A stretch of 64,000 nt of DNA from Cupriavidus necator N-1 (GCF_000219215.1 NC_015723.1:2620607-2684606), one strand, 5' to 3'. Numbered from the stretch's first letter, positions 18,356 to 30,707 are shown. A program made the numbers and translations. Notes: a model not told the origin generated them from the sequence alone.

Positions 18356-20650
18356 ATGAAGGCAGCCCCATTCCATTGCTTGCGCGAACTGCTCGTACCG
18401 GCGGCCCTGGCGCTGGCTGCGGGCGCGGTCCTGGCCGCTGAGCCGGCCTCCATGCCGGCGGCGCCGGCGATTGAGCCGCCCGCGAACCAGGCCGCGGCAG
18501 CCACGCCGCAGCGGGCCGCGGGCGCGCGCCCCCGCATCTGCCTGGTGCTCTCGGGCGGCGGCGCGCGCGGCGCGGCGCATATCGGCGTGCTCAAGGTGCT
18601 GGAGGCGATGCGCGTCCCGGTCGACTGCATCGCAGGCACCAGCATGGGTTCACTGGTGGGGGGTGCCTATGCCACCGGCATGGCGCCCGCCGAAATGGAG
18701 CGGCTGGTCGGCGGCCTGAGCACCGACAAGATCTTCAAGGAACGCCCGCCGCGCCAGGACCTGACCATCCGGCGCAAGCAGGACGATTTCACCAACCTGT
18801 TCACGCCGGAGATCGGGGTGCAGGCCAGCGGCCTCTTGCTGCCTAAGGGCGCGGTCTCGGGCGTGCAGCTGGAGACCGTGCTGCGCCAGCTGGCAAACGC
18901 GCCCGGCTACCGGGACTTCGACCATCTGCCGATTCCCTACCGCGCCGTGGCCACGGACCTGGTGGCGGGCACGCCAGTAGTGTTCAGCCAGGGCGAGCTG
19001 GCCAACGTGATGCGCGCCAGCATGTCGGTGCCGGGCGCGGTGGCGCCGGCCGAGTATGAGGGCCGGCTGCTGGTCGACGGCGGCCTGACCGACAACCTGC
19101 CGGTGGACGTGGCGCGCAAGATGGGCGCCGATGTCGTGATCGCGGTGAACCTAGGCACGCCGCTGATGAAGCGCGAGGAGCTGACCTCGATCATCGGCGT
19201 GACCGGCCAGATGCTCAATATCCTGACCGAGCAGAACGTGCGTGCGTCGCTGGCCTCGCTGCGGCCCACCGACGTGCTGATCGAGCCGGCGCTGGGCGAT
19301 TTCTCCGCGACCGACTTCGACCACCTTCCGGCAACCATCCCCATCGGCGAGGCCGCCGCGCGCAAGGTCGCCGACCGCCTTGCGCCGCTGGCACTGCCGC
19401 CGGCGCAATATGCGCAACTGCGCGCCAGGCAACAGGCGGTACAGCCGCCCGACACCCGCCCGGTCGACGAGATCCGGCTGGCGCCGCTGCAGCGCGTCAA
19501 CCCGGACTACGCCACCGCGGTGATGGAAACCAAGCCCGGGCAGCCGGTCGACCAGGCCACGCTGGACCAGGACATGCGCCGCCTGTTCGGCACCGGCGAC
19601 TTCGAGCACGTCAACTACGGCATCCTGGAAGAGCCCGGCAAGCGCGTGCTGGCGGTCAATGCGGTGGAGAAATCCTACGGTCCCGACTACCTGCGCTTCG
19701 GGCTCGGGCTGAGCTCGGATTTCCGCGGCGATGCCTATTTCAACCTGGTGGGCAGCTACCGGCGCACCTGGCTCAATGCGCTTGGCGCCGAATGGCGCAC
19801 CGATGCGCAGGTGGGCCAGACCTCGTCGCTGATCAGTGAGTTCTACCAACCGCTGGATACGCGCCAGTACTTCTTTATCGCGCCACGCATCGAGCTGGAG
19901 CGGCGCCCGGTCAATGTCTTCCAGGGCAGCACGCGCATCGCCACCTACGACCTGCGCCGCTTTGACATCGCGCTGGACGCGGGCAGCCAGTTCACCAAGT
20001 ACGGCGAGCTGCGCGTGGGCGTGCAGACCGGCTCGGAACACGCCACCCTGAGCACCGGCCCCGAGTCGCTGTCGCCAGGCCCGGGCAATATCCGGCGCGG
20101 CGCCATCACCGGGCGGCTCTTGTTCGACCAGCTCGACAGCGTCGACTTCCCGCGCTTCGGCTATGCGGCCCGGCTGCACATCTACGCCTCGCAGCCGGGG
20201 CTGGGTGCCGACCAGGCTTATGTCAAAGCGCAGGCGGAGGGCATCTATGCCCACTCGTTCGGTGACAACACGGTCTCGCTGGCCTTCAAGGTCGGCAGCA
20301 ATCTTGGCGGCAAGCCGCTGCCGCGCTATGACCTGTTCCAGTGGGGCGGCTTCCTGCAGCAATCCGGTTATGCCACGGGACAGCTGCTGGGCGGCAACCT
20401 GCAGTTTGCGCGGCTGGTGTACTACAACAAGCTTGCGCGCCAGACCCTGCTGCAAGGCGTGTACGCAGGCTTTTCGCTGGAGGCGGGCCGCATGGGCGAC
20501 CCGCTGGTGCCGGGAAGCCCGACCGGGCTGCTCAAATCCGGCTCGGTCTTCCTGGCGCTGGATAGTCCGCTGGGCCCGCTTTACCTGGCCTATGGACGCG
20601 CCGCCGCAGGCACATACAGCTTTTACCTGTTCCTGGGCAAACCCTTCTGA
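18356..20650 (+). CDS. type Vd autotransporter: patatin phospholipase with POTRA and Omp85-like barrel
   Basis: A 764-residue protein of the PlpD type. After a signal peptide (residues 1-27) comes a patatin domain: oxyanion motif SGGGARG (about residues 65-71), the nucleophile serine in GTSMG, and the catalytic aspartate in DGG. A single POTRA-like region around residues 370-440 and a C-terminal 16-strand surface-antigen barrel (to the terminal F) complete the type Vd layout. The barrel would carry the lipase domain through the outer membrane. Length and order match PlpD of Pseudomonas. The gene stands alone. Confidence 0.9.
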   Translation: MKAAPFHCLRELLVPAALALAAGAVLAAEPASMPAAPAIEPPANQAAAATPQRAAGARPRICLVLSGGGARGAAHIGVLKVLEAMRVPVDCIAGTSMGSLVGGAYATGMAPAEMERLVGGLSTDKIFKERPPRQDLTIRRKQDDFTNLFTPEIGVQASGLLLPKGAVSGVQLETVLRQLANAPGYRDFDHLPIPYRAVATDLVAGTPVVFSQGELANVMRASMSVPGAVAPAEYEGRLLVDGGLTDNLPVDVARKMGADVVIAVNLGTPLMKREELTSIIGVTGQMLNILTEQNVRASLASLRPTDVLIEPALGDFSATDFDHLPATIPIGEAAARKVADRLAPLALPPAQYAQLRARQQAVQPPDTRPVDEIRLAPLQRVNPDYATAVMETKPGQPVDQATLDQDMRRLFGTGDFEHVNYGILEEPGKRVLAVNAVEKSYGPDYLRFGLGLSSDFRGDAYFNLVGSYRRTWLNALGAEWRTDAQVGQTSSLISEFYQPLDTRQYFFIAPRIELERRPVNVFQGSTRIATYDLRRFDIALDAGSQFTKYGELRVGVQTGSEHATLSTGPESLSPGPGNIRRGAITGRLLFDQLDSVDFPRFGYAARLHIYASQPGLGADQAYVKAQAEGIYAHSFGDNTVSLAFKVGSNLGGKPLPRYDLFQWGGFLQQSGYATGQLLGGNLQFARLVYYNKLARQTLLQGVYAGFSLEAGRMGDPLVPGSPTGLLKSGSVFLALDSPLGPLYLAYGRAAAGTYSFYLFLGKPF

Positions 20651-20779
20651 GCCGGCCAGCATAAGCGCTCACCAAATGTGAACCCGCCGTACCCTACCAA
20701 AGTTGTATGTAATGTCTTAATTCAAATATCTATACTTTTTACGTCACCAAGACCCCCTCTTGAATGACGACCTTCCCCG

Positions 20780-20810
20780 GTCGCCGCTCCCCAGCGGCGA
20801 CATTTTTTTT
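20780..20810 (+). terminator. strong rho-independent terminator
   Basis: A perfect 9-bp stem GTCGCCGCT / AGCGGCGAC with a CCCC loop followed by A and eight T. It lies 130 bp behind the patatin gene; an AT-rich stretch with a possible promoter lies between. Confidence 0.9.
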
Positions 20811-20896
20811 GGGCGCCCGCTTGGCATGCGGCGCCCATAACCCGGGCCTCGGTCTGCACTTGCGGCCGCTCCGCGCCCCTTCGCGCGCCTCCTCCC

Positions 20897-21313
20897 ATGC
20901 AGATTGATTTCACCCATTTCACGCCGTGGCTGTCGCTGGCCGGCGGGCTGGTCATCGGCCTCGCGGCGGCGCTGATGATCCTGAGTCTCGGCCGATTGCC
21001 GGCATCAGCGGCATTGTCGGCGGCCTGCTGAAGCTGCCGCACGGCGACAGCGCCTGGCGCGCCGCCTTTGTGATCGGGCTGTTGCTGGCGCCGTGGCTGG
21101 CGGGCGCGTTCGATGCCATGCCCGCGGCGCAAATCGATGCCGGCTGGGCCGAGGTGCTGGCGGCCGGGCTGCTGGTAGGCATCGCTGGTGCTGGGCAGCG
21201 CGGCGTTCGCACTGGTAGCGCTCGGTGCCGGCTATGCCAAGGCCTGGGGCTTTGTCGGCGCCATGCTGGCAGGCATGGCGCTCTACGAGATCGCGGAGCG
21301 GCGCGGGCGCTGA
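20897..21313 (+). pseudogene. remnant of YeeE/YedE (DUF395/DUF6691) membrane protein pair
   Basis: The frame starts MQIDFTHFTPWLSLAGGLVI, as in YeeE/YedE sulfur-compound transport proteins, then shifts by one base near 20,990 (ILSLGR continues as IAGISGIVGGLLKLPHG in the next frame). At about 21,185 the sequence jumps to a third frame, LGSAAFALVALGAGYAKAWG, which is the end of the second (DUF6691) protein of such pairs. The central parts of both proteins, including the GSGCTSGHG-type motif, are missing. So a deletion fused two adjacent genes and a frameshift broke the first. Confidence 0.7.
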
Positions 21314-21441
21314 CGCAGCGCAGCATCCGGCCCTCGTGCCGTGCGGGCGATGCGCGAATGCAGCAAAGGCTGGCCCCTGGCGGCCAGCCGGTTTAAGATT
21401 GCGCGATTATCGGACAACAAGCCCAGACAACACACCTCCCA

Positions 21442-22290
21442 ATGGATGTCCTCCGCCCCCTCGGTCTTGGCCATGCACAGGCCGACACCGTCCGCGTTGC
21501 CCGGCCCCAGGCCGACCTGCTCGCCAGTTTTGCCGGCGATCCCAACTTCATGCTGTCGCTGGCGCGCGGGCTGACCGTGCTGGAGGCCTTCTCGGAACGC
21601 AAGCGCCCGCTGACGATCTCGCAGGTGGCGCAGCGCACGCAGCTGTCGCGCGCCTCGGTGCGCCGCTGCCTCTATACGCTGGAACAGCTCGGCTACGTCA
21701 GCCAGCAGGATGGGCAGTTTGCGCTGCGGCCGCGCGTGCTGCACCTGGGCCACGCCTATTTCTCGTCGACCTCGCTGGTGTCCCTGGCGCAGCCGATCCT
21801 GGACAACCTGAGCGCACGCATCCACGAGACCTGCACGCTGGCGATCCTGGACGGCACCGACATCCTGTACCTGGTGCGCTCCGAAGTGCAGCGGGTGCTG
21901 AACTATTCGCTGGGCATGGGCAGCCGCCTGCCGGCCTACTGCACCTCCAACGGCCGGCTGCTGCTGGCGCACCAGCCCGCCACGGTGCTGGACGGCTTCT
22001 TCGAGCATGCCGAGCTGCGCCCGCGCACGCTGCAGACCAAGGTCTCGCGCCAGGAGCTGGAAGCATGCTTCGAGCGCGCCCGCGAAGTGGACTACGTGAT
22101 CGTCGATGAAGAGCTGGAACCGGGCCTGCGCGCGATGGCCGTGCCGGTGCGCTCGGCCTCCGGCATCGTGCTGGCGGGGCTGAGCGTGAGCGTGCGCGCC
22201 GCGCGTGTCTCCGAAGCGGAGATGATCTCGCGGCTGCTGCCGCCGATACGCGAAGCCGCGGCGGCAATCGGCCGGCTGATCGGCTCCTGA
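21442..22290 (+). CDS. IclR-family transcriptional regulator (PcaR/PobR type)
   Basis: A 282-residue regulator: winged helix-turn-helix at about residues 37-95 (GLTVLEAFSERKRPLTISQV, then LSRASVRRCLYTLEQLGYV) and an IclR effector domain to the C-terminus. The HTH and DYVIVDEELEPGLRAMAVPV block resemble PcaR/PcaU regulators of protocatechuate and other aromatic pathways. No target genes are next to it apart from the decayed YeeE locus. The start is uncertain because no good ribosome-binding site precedes the first ATG. Confidence 0.87.
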   Translation: MDVLRPLGLGHAQADTVRVARPQADLLASFAGDPNFMLSLARGLTVLEAFSERKRPLTISQVAQRTQLSRASVRRCLYTLEQLGYVSQQDGQFALRPRVLHLGHAYFSSTSLVSLAQPILDNLSARIHETCTLAILDGTDILYLVRSEVQRVLNYSLGMGSRLPAYCTSNGRLLLAHQPATVLDGFFEHAELRPRTLQTKVSRQELEACFERAREVDYVIVDEELEPGLRAMAVPVRSASGIVLAGLSVSVRAARVSEAEMISRLLPPIREAAAAIGRLIGS

Positions 22291-22394
22291 TTGCCGCTGA
22301 CTAGTCCGCTAACTACCCGCGCAGCCGCGCGGGTCTGAGCATGGCCGCGGTCACGCCGTGGCCGGCAATATGCCGCGGCATCCGCTACGGTGCA

Positions 22395-23153
22395 TCAGCC
22401 CCGGTGCGCCAGTTCCAGCGCAAATACCAGCCGCTGCAGGAAGTTCTCTATGCGCCCGTCCGGATGGATGAAGGCGCAGCCGAAATGGTGGATGGCGCTG
22501 TCGTCATGGCCCACCAGCCAGTGGCCAACCACCTGCAGGTCCAGCTCAAGCTTGCCCAGCTCGCGGAAGTCCAGCCGGCACTTGCCGACCGTGGTGCCGA
22601 CCGGCAACTGCTCTGCCGAGACCGTCTTCGAGCGCAGCCCCACGCCCGACAGCGACAGGTCGGCGATATCGAGCCCCAGCACGGTCTTGTCTGACATGTG
22701 GATCTCGCAGCGGTAGCCCCTGGTCACCAGCGTGCGCGCGCGGAAATGACGGCGGCGCTGGAAGTGGTAGAGCTTCTCCGGGAATTCGACAACGAAGGCC
22801 GGGCCTTCCTCATAGCGCGTGGCGCCCGGCTGGCCCACCACGAAGTTGACCGGCACGCCGCGCAACAGCCCCGAGAAGGCGTTCTCCTCCGAGGTCAGCA
22901 GCGACATCCGTTCGGGCTCTGTATTGCACCAGTCAAACACGAAGGTGCGGTCGACCGGGTCGACGTGCAGGACCGACGTGACGAACTGGTGCCCGGTGCG
23001 GGTGCGCACGCTCAGCATGCACTTCTGCCAGGACAGGTCGCGCAGCACGGTGCCGATCTGCGAGTTGTGCGTCAGGCGATAACGCTCATCCGCCGGCTCA
23101 ATGTCGGATTCGGCGCCGTTATCGGCTGGCCCGGAGGCATCGTGCTGATTCAT
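22395..23153 (-). CDS. ycgR: YcgR-type flagellar brake protein with PilZ domain
   Basis: A 252-residue protein with an N-terminal YcgR domain (RYRLTHNSQIGTVLRDLSWQ at about 26-45) and a C-terminal PilZ domain. The PilZ c-di-GMP residues are visible as the QRRRHFRAR arginine motif and DLSLSGVGL (D/N-x-S-x-x-G). Such proteins bind c-di-GMP and slow the flagellar motor. I chose the ATG at 23153; upstream in-frame codons lack family similarity. No flagellar genes are near. Confidence 0.85.
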   Translation of the reverse strand: MNQHDASGPADNGAESDIEPADERYRLTHNSQIGTVLRDLSWQKCMLSVRTRTGHQFVTSVLHVDPVDRTFVFDWCNTEPERMSLLTSEENAFSGLLRGVPVNFVVGQPGATRYEEGPAFVVEFPEKLYHFQRRRHFRARTLVTRGYRCEIHMSDKTVLGLDIADLSLSGVGLRSKTVSAEQLPVGTTVGKCRLDFRELGKLELDLQVVGHWLVGHDDSAIHHFGCAFIHPDGRIENFLQRLVFALELAHRG

Positions 23154-23327
23154 GGATTCACGCAACGTCTGAAGTGGCTGGGATCGCCGGGTAAGGGGGC
23201 TTGGGCCTGCCGGCCGCGCGCATGTTAAGCGCCTGCCCCATTGCCCGGCAAGACTCATGGTCTCACTTCGGCAGATCTGTGGCAGAACTTAAGCACAGAC
23301 TTCCGGGGGGTAGCGCGCACGCCGCTT

Positions 23328-24219
23328 TCAGGCGTCCAACGGCGATGGCGGCGGCGCAGCAAGCGTTGCCTGCGCCTCTTCGCGCAACCAAGCCAGCAGC
23401 ACCAGCCGGCGCGTGTCGTGTTCAAACGGTGCGGGCGACAGCAGATGATAGGCCGATCCGTCGGCCACAAAGTCGAATGGCGCGGCCAGCCGGCCATCGG
23501 CGATCTCGTCGGCGGCCATCAGCTGCGAGGCCATGGCCCAGCCCAGCCCCGCGGCGGCGGCCTGCAGGCTGAGGTAGAAATGCTCGTACCAGGCGTCGCC
23601 TTCGCACTGCACGACGGCGGCGGCATCGCCGCGCACCGCCTGCCAGCGCTGCCATGCCTCGGGCCGCGTGCGCGTATGCAGGCGCGCCGGGACCGTGGCG
23701 CCCCCTGCGCAAGCTCGGCCGACACACCGGCCCTACCCGTTCCTGCGCCACCTCGCGCGCGTGCCAGCGCGCATCGAAGGCAAAGTCATTGCGCCGCAGT
23801 GCCAGGTCGGCGCCGCTGCGGGTGAAGTCGATCGGCCCGCCCGCGGCCATCAGGTGCAGCGGGATATCGGGATGGCGCGCGGCAAAGCGCGGCAGCCGCG
23901 GGATCAGCCAGCGCATGGCGATGGTCGGCTCGCATGACAGCACCAGCGCCCGCCCCGGCGGCTGTGTGCGGATGCGCGCGGCGGCGCCGGCCAGCACCTC
24001 CATCGATTGCGTGGACGCCGCAAACAGCGTGCGCCCCGCCTCGGTCAGGAAAACCCCGCGGTTGCGCCGCTCGAACAGCGCCACACCCAGCGTGTCCTCG
24101 AGCTGGCGGATCTGCCGGCTGACCGCGCCATGGGTCAGGTGCAGTTCCTCCGCCGCCCGGACAAAGCTTTCGTGGCGCGCCGCGGCCTCGAAGAATCGGA
24201 TCCAGCCCAGCCAGTGCAT
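23328..24219 (-). pseudogene. frameshifted LysR-family regulator (GcvA-like)
   Basis: The first frame gives a normal LTTR start (MHWLGWIRFFEAAARHESFV) and half of the effector domain down to about 23,705. The rest (RTRPEAWQRWQAVRGDAAAV to the end at 23,328) lies in another frame, so a single-base shift near 23,690-23,715 breaks the gene. It is divergent from a LysE-family exporter, the classic arrangement of an LTTR with its target. A sequencing error is possible. Confidence 0.75.
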
Positions 24220-24351
24220 CAGTCAGTTTTTCTCACGTAATTGCGCGAGTATATATCGGTTGTGGCGGTCCTTTCCGGCCCGCAGAATTGGGTACGCCCG
24301 GATCTCCCGATGTGGCGATCTCCGGATAACTGCAACGTAATGTGACAGAAA

Positions 24352-24975
24352 ATGCCCCCAATCGCCGAATCCCTGGCGGTCGCCGCCGTGACCGTGCTGG
24401 CCGTTGTCAGTCCGGGCCCGGACTTCGCCATGGTGACCCGCAACAGCTACCTGTACGGTCGCCGCGCCGGCCTGCTCAGCGCGTTCGGGATCGCGCTGGG
24501 GGTACAGGTGCATGTGCTCTATACGATGTTCGGGGTGGCGCTGCTGATGACCCATGCGCACAGCGTGCTGACGGTGGTGAAGATGCTGGGCACGGCCTAC
24601 CTGGTGTGGATCGGTATCCAGACGCTGCGCAACCGCGAGGCGCTGGCAGTAGACCTGCAAGGTGCGCGCACGCTGCGGCCGTGGGCGGCGCTGCGCATGG
24701 GCTTCCTGACCAATGCGCTGAACCCGAAGACCACGCTGTTCGTGGTCAGCACTTACACCCAGGTGGTCGATGCGCACACGCCGGTGCCGGTGCAATGGGC
24801 TTATGGCGGGTTCATGTCGATGGCGCACCTGGCGTGGTTCAGCCTGGTGGCGTGCGTGTTCACCGCGCCCGCGCTGCGCGCGGCGATGCTGCGGCGCCAG
24901 CGCCTGCTGGACCGCACCATCGGCTCGGCCTTGTGCGGGCTGGGCGTGGCGCTGGGGCTCAGCAACCTGGCGTAG
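24352..24975 (+). CDS. LysE/RhtB family exporter
   Basis: A 207-residue inner-membrane protein with about six hydrophobic segments and the family opening VVSPGPDFAMVTRNSYLYGRRAGL, plus GFLTNALNPKT in the middle. The family exports amino acids or derivatives. The divergent LysR-type gene would be its regulator but is frameshifted here, so expression may be altered. The last 17 bp overlap the convergent thpR gene. Confidence 0.9.
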   Translation: MPPIAESLAVAAVTVLAVVSPGPDFAMVTRNSYLYGRRAGLLSAFGIALGVQVHVLYTMFGVALLMTHAHSVLTVVKMLGTAYLVWIGIQTLRNREALAVDLQGARTLRPWAALRMGFLTNALNPKTTLFVVSTYTQVVDAHTPVPVQWAYGGFMSMAHLAWFSLVACVFTAPALRAAMLRRQRLLDRTIGSALCGLGVALGLSNLA

Positions 24976-25528
24976 GGCCAGCCTGCGTCAGTGGCCAGGC
25001 CTGGCGCACGAGATGCTGGGGGCCTTGCGGGCCGAGCCGGCTTTCGAACAGCACCAACCGCCGCACGTGCCAGGACTCGCTTGCCAGCGTGCGGTGCGTA
25101 TCGAGCCAGGCGCGCAGCACGCTTTCCGGCACGGACGGCTTGCAGCGCGCCAGCGTCAGGTGCGGATGGAAGCGCCGCCGCTCCGGGGTAATGCCCGCGG
25201 CCTCGGCCAGCGCCTGCCCGACATCCGCGTGCAGGGCGCGCAGCGCGTCCAGGCCGGGACCTGGCGCCAGGCCTGCCCACAGCACCGAACCCTGGCCGCT
25301 GCGAAAGCGCCCGGTGCCGGCCACCTGAAGCAGGAAGGCGGGCGCGCGGATGCTGTCGAGCGCGGCCTCCAGCGCTGCGCCAGGCACGTTGCACTCACCC
25401 AGGAAGTGCAGGGTCAGGTGGACCTGTTCTGGCGCTGCCGGCCGCACGCCGTGCGCGGGCGGCAGGGTCGACAACAGCCATGCCGCCTGCGCGGGCGGGA
25501 CTTCCACGGCAATGAACAGGCGCGGCAT
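24959..25528 (-). CDS. thpR: RNA 2',3'-cyclic phosphodiesterase (2H family)
   Basis: A 189-residue 2H phosphoesterase. The two catalytic H-x-T/S motifs appear as VHLTLHFLG (about residue 38) and HPHLTLARC (about residue 123), each in the usual barrel half. The enzyme opens 2',3'-cyclic phosphates in RNA. It lies upstream of nothing on its strand and follows the ogt gene by 19 bp, so it may be the last gene of an ada-ogt-thpR operon. Confidence 0.88.
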   Translation of the reverse strand: MPRLFIAVEVPPAQAAWLLSTLPPAHGVRPAAPEQVHLTLHFLGECNVPGAALEAALDSIRAPAFLLQVAGTGRFRSGQGSVLWAGLAPGPGLDALRALHADVGQALAEAAGITPERRRFHPHLTLARCKPSVPESVLRAWLDTHRTLASESWHVRRLVLFESRLGPQGPQHLVRQAWPLTQAGPTPGC

Positions 25529-25547
25529 GGCAGCGCAGCCAGCGCGA

Positions 25548-26048
25548 TCAGCCTGGCGTGGTGCCGATGCCTTCGCGTTGCAGCAAGGCGCGCTTGCGCT
25601 CGATGCCGCCGGCGTAGCCGGTCAGTGCGCCGGCACTGCCCAGCACGCGATGGCAGGGCACGATCACCGACAGCGGGTTGCGTCCCACCGCGCCGCCGAC
25701 TGCGCGCGCATGCGTGGGCGGCAGCCCCAGGGCGCGGGCCAGTTCGCCGTACGACGCGGTCTCGCCGCAGGGGATGGCCAGCAGCGCCTCCCACACGCGC
25801 TGCTGGAACGGGCTGCCGGCAAAGCGCACCGGCACGGTGAAAGTATCGCGGCGGCCGGCGAAATAATCGGCCAGTTCCGACGCGGCGCGGTCGAGCACGG
25901 CGGCATCGGCCGGCCGCACGTCGCGGCTGTCGGCAATGCCCGTGGGGTGGTATTTCTGCCCGGCGAAGAAGAGGCCGGTCAGGTGTGCGCCTTGCACGCG
26001 CAGCAGGATGGTCCCGAGCGGGCTGTCAATATGGCGATAGCTGGTCAT
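25548..26048 (-). CDS. ogt: methylated-DNA--protein-cysteine methyltransferase
   Basis: A 166-residue suicide repair protein that takes methyl groups from O6-methylguanine. The active-site PCHRV (Cys about 129) and the FQQRVWEALLAIPCGETASYGELA helix-turn-helix region are intact. Its ATG overlaps the stop codon of the Ada-AlkA gene, so both alkylation-repair functions are translated from one message. Confidence 0.95.
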   Translation of the reverse strand: MTSYRHIDSPLGTILLRVQGAHLTGLFFAGQKYHPTGIADSRDVRPADAAVLDRAASELADYFAGRRDTFTVPVRFAGSPFQQRVWEALLAIPCGETASYGELARALGLPPTHARAVGGAVGRNPLSVIVPCHRVLGSAGALTGYAGGIERKRALLQREGIGTTPG

Positions 26049-27526
26049 GTGATCGTCTCCGGTTCGGCCGCGGCGCTGGCCGCGTCCTTCATCGCTTCAT
26101 AGCGATGCCACAGGTGGATGGCGGCGTAAGCACGCCACGGCGCCCATTGCGCGGTGCGCTCGTGCATCGCACGCACGGTACTGACGCCCAGCACCTTGCG
26201 CAGCGCATAGTCAGTGCCCGGGAAGGCATCGGGCCAGCCCAGCGCGCGCATGGCGACATACTGCGCGGTCCAGTCGCCGATGCCGCCGACCTCGCGCAGC
26301 GCCGCCACGGTCTGCTCAGGCGGCGCGTGCGCATCGAGCGCCAGCGTGCCGTCGGCCACGCGCTGCGCCAGCGCCAGCAGCGTGCGCGCCTTGCCAGCTG
26401 AGACCCCGGCATCGCGCAAGGCTTGCCCTGGCAGGGTGGCAATGGCGGCGGCAGTCGGGAACGTGTAGCGCAGGCCGTCGGGGGGCGTGCCGTCCAGCGC
26501 CTGCCCCGCATGCTGCGCCAGCGCGCCCAGGATGCGCCGCGCCTGCACCACCGAGATCACCTGCCCCACCACCGCGCGCACGGCGATCTCAAAACCATCG
26601 ACGCTGCCCGGCAGGCGCACGCCCGGCATTGCCTCGGCAAGCTCGCCCAGGTGCCGGTCCACCACGTCCGGGCGGCAGCCCAGGTCGCACAGGCGGCGCA
26701 CCTTGCCCAGCGCCTGCGGAATCACGCGCGCCAGCGAGGCCGACAACGTGACGCGCAGCACCAGCCGGCGCGGCACGTGTTCGATGCGTACCCAGCCGGT
26801 GTGCGTGCTGCCGCCGGCATCCACCAGCAGCGTGCGCATATAGGTGCCGTCCCCGATGGCCTCGATGCCGTCCACCGCGCGCGTAGCCAGGAAGCGCAGC
26901 CATGCGTCCCAGGCAAACGGCGGACGGTAGCCCAGGTCGAACACCAGCCGGTCGGCCACGCCGTCGGCGGCGCGGCGCCGCAGCGCCAGCGGCGTCAGGC
27001 CGTAGCGGGTCTTCAGCACATCGTTGAAGCGGCGCACGCTGCCGAAACCCGCCGCCAGCGCCACTTCGGTCACCGGCAGCGCGGTGTCGGCCAGCAAGCG
27101 CTTGGCCAGCAGCAGCCGCTGCGTCTGCGCGTACTCCAGCACCGACACGCCGAACTGTGCATCGAACAGGCGCCGCAGGTGGCGCTCGGTCACGCCGATG
27201 CGCGCTGCCAGTGCGGCCACGCTGCCTTCCGCCATGAAGCCCTCGTCGATCAGCGTGGCCGCGGCCTGCGCCAGCCGGCCTGAAATATCGGCCAGCCCAT
27301 GCCCGGGCGCCAGCTCCGGACGGCAGCGCAAGCAGGGGCGGAAGCCATGCTTCTCCGCCGCCGCGGCGCTCTCGTAGAACGTGCAGTTTTCGCGCTTGGG
27401 CGTGCGTACTGCGCACACCGGCCGGCAGTACACGCCCGTCGACGACACGCCCACGAAGAAGCGTCCGTCGAAGCGGCGGTCGTGCGAGGCCACGGCCTTG
27501 TAGCAGGTATCGGGATCGAGGTGCAT
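26045..27526 (-). CDS. alkA: Ada-like regulator fused to AlkA DNA glycosylase
   Basis: A 493-residue multidomain protein. Residues 1-75 form the Ada N-terminal zinc domain (GVYCRPVC and FRPCLRCRP supply the four Zn cysteines, one of which accepts methyl from phosphotriesters). Residues 80-185 are an AraC helix-turn-helix. From about 195 an AlkA N-domain and then the HhH-GPD glycosylase follow, with GIGDWTAQYVAMRALGWPDAFPG containing the catalytic aspartate. It removes 3-methyladenine and probably activates its own operon when methylated. Such fusions are known in actinobacteria and beta-proteobacteria. Confidence 0.93.
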   Translation of the reverse strand: MHLDPDTCYKAVASHDRRFDGRFFVGVSSTGVYCRPVCAVRTPKRENCTFYESAAAAEKHGFRPCLRCRPELAPGHGLADISGRLAQAAATLIDEGFMAEGSVAALAARIGVTERHLRRLFDAQFGVSVLEYAQTQRLLLAKRLLADTALPVTEVALAAGFGSVRRFNDVLKTRYGLTPLALRRRAADGVADRLVFDLGYRPPFAWDAWLRFLATRAVDGIEAIGDGTYMRTLLVDAGGSTHTGWVRIEHVPRRLVLRVTLSASLARVIPQALGKVRRLCDLGCRPDVVDRHLGELAEAMPGVRLPGSVDGFEIAVRAVVGQVISVVQARRILGALAQHAGQALDGTPPDGLRYTFPTAAAIATLPGQALRDAGVSAGKARTLLALAQRVADGTLALDAHAPPEQTVAALREVGGIGDWTAQYVAMRALGWPDAFPGTDYALRKVLGVSTVRAMHERTAQWAPWRAYAAIHLWHRYEAMKDAASAAAEPETIT

Positions 27527-27689
27527 GACGGCATGCTACCGCTACCTGCAACGACTTACCCGCTGGATTCGGACATTTCCCTCTGGCGCGCAGGCGTGGG
27601 CTGCGGCACAGTTCCTGGCAGGGGCGGCGGCTAGAATGCGCTTCGTGCCTCACCCACCAACTCACTGCCACCGCCCGCCCGGAGACGCC

Positions 27690-30536
<2,847 letters not shown>

Positions 30537-30667
30537 CATACGCGGGAAACAATATTCGGCTGCACTGGCGAAAGGCCGCAGGCGCGGCCTGCGCAACATC
30601 GCGGCGGCAAGGCAGGGAGCGGTCGGCAGGCGTCCGGTGCAAGCCCCTTGCCGCGACCCCGGGTTGA

Positions 30668-30683
30668 CTGTATATTCGTACAG
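30668..30683 (+). promoter_or_regulatory. LexA (SOS) box
   Basis: CTGTATATTCGTACAG fits the gamma/beta-proteobacterial LexA consensus CTGT-N8-ACAG perfectly. It overlaps a TTGACT -35-like hexamer and lies 25 bp before the start codon of the orphan gene, so repression by LexA is likely. Confidence 0.8.
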
Positions 30684-30707
30684 TATAAGTCGATATAAGA
30701 GGTGTGG

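Noticed and set aside
20780..20810. Assigning this terminator to the patatin gene only
   Set aside because: Possible, but the AT-rich promoter-like stretch before it leaves a separate short transcript equally open; kept as a finding.
23737..23755. Sequence resembling the origin repeat (CCTACCCGTTCCTGCGC) inside the broken LysR gene
   Set aside because: It has at least three mismatches, and it encodes ordinary LysR residues (VAQERVG). Too weak to count as a copy.
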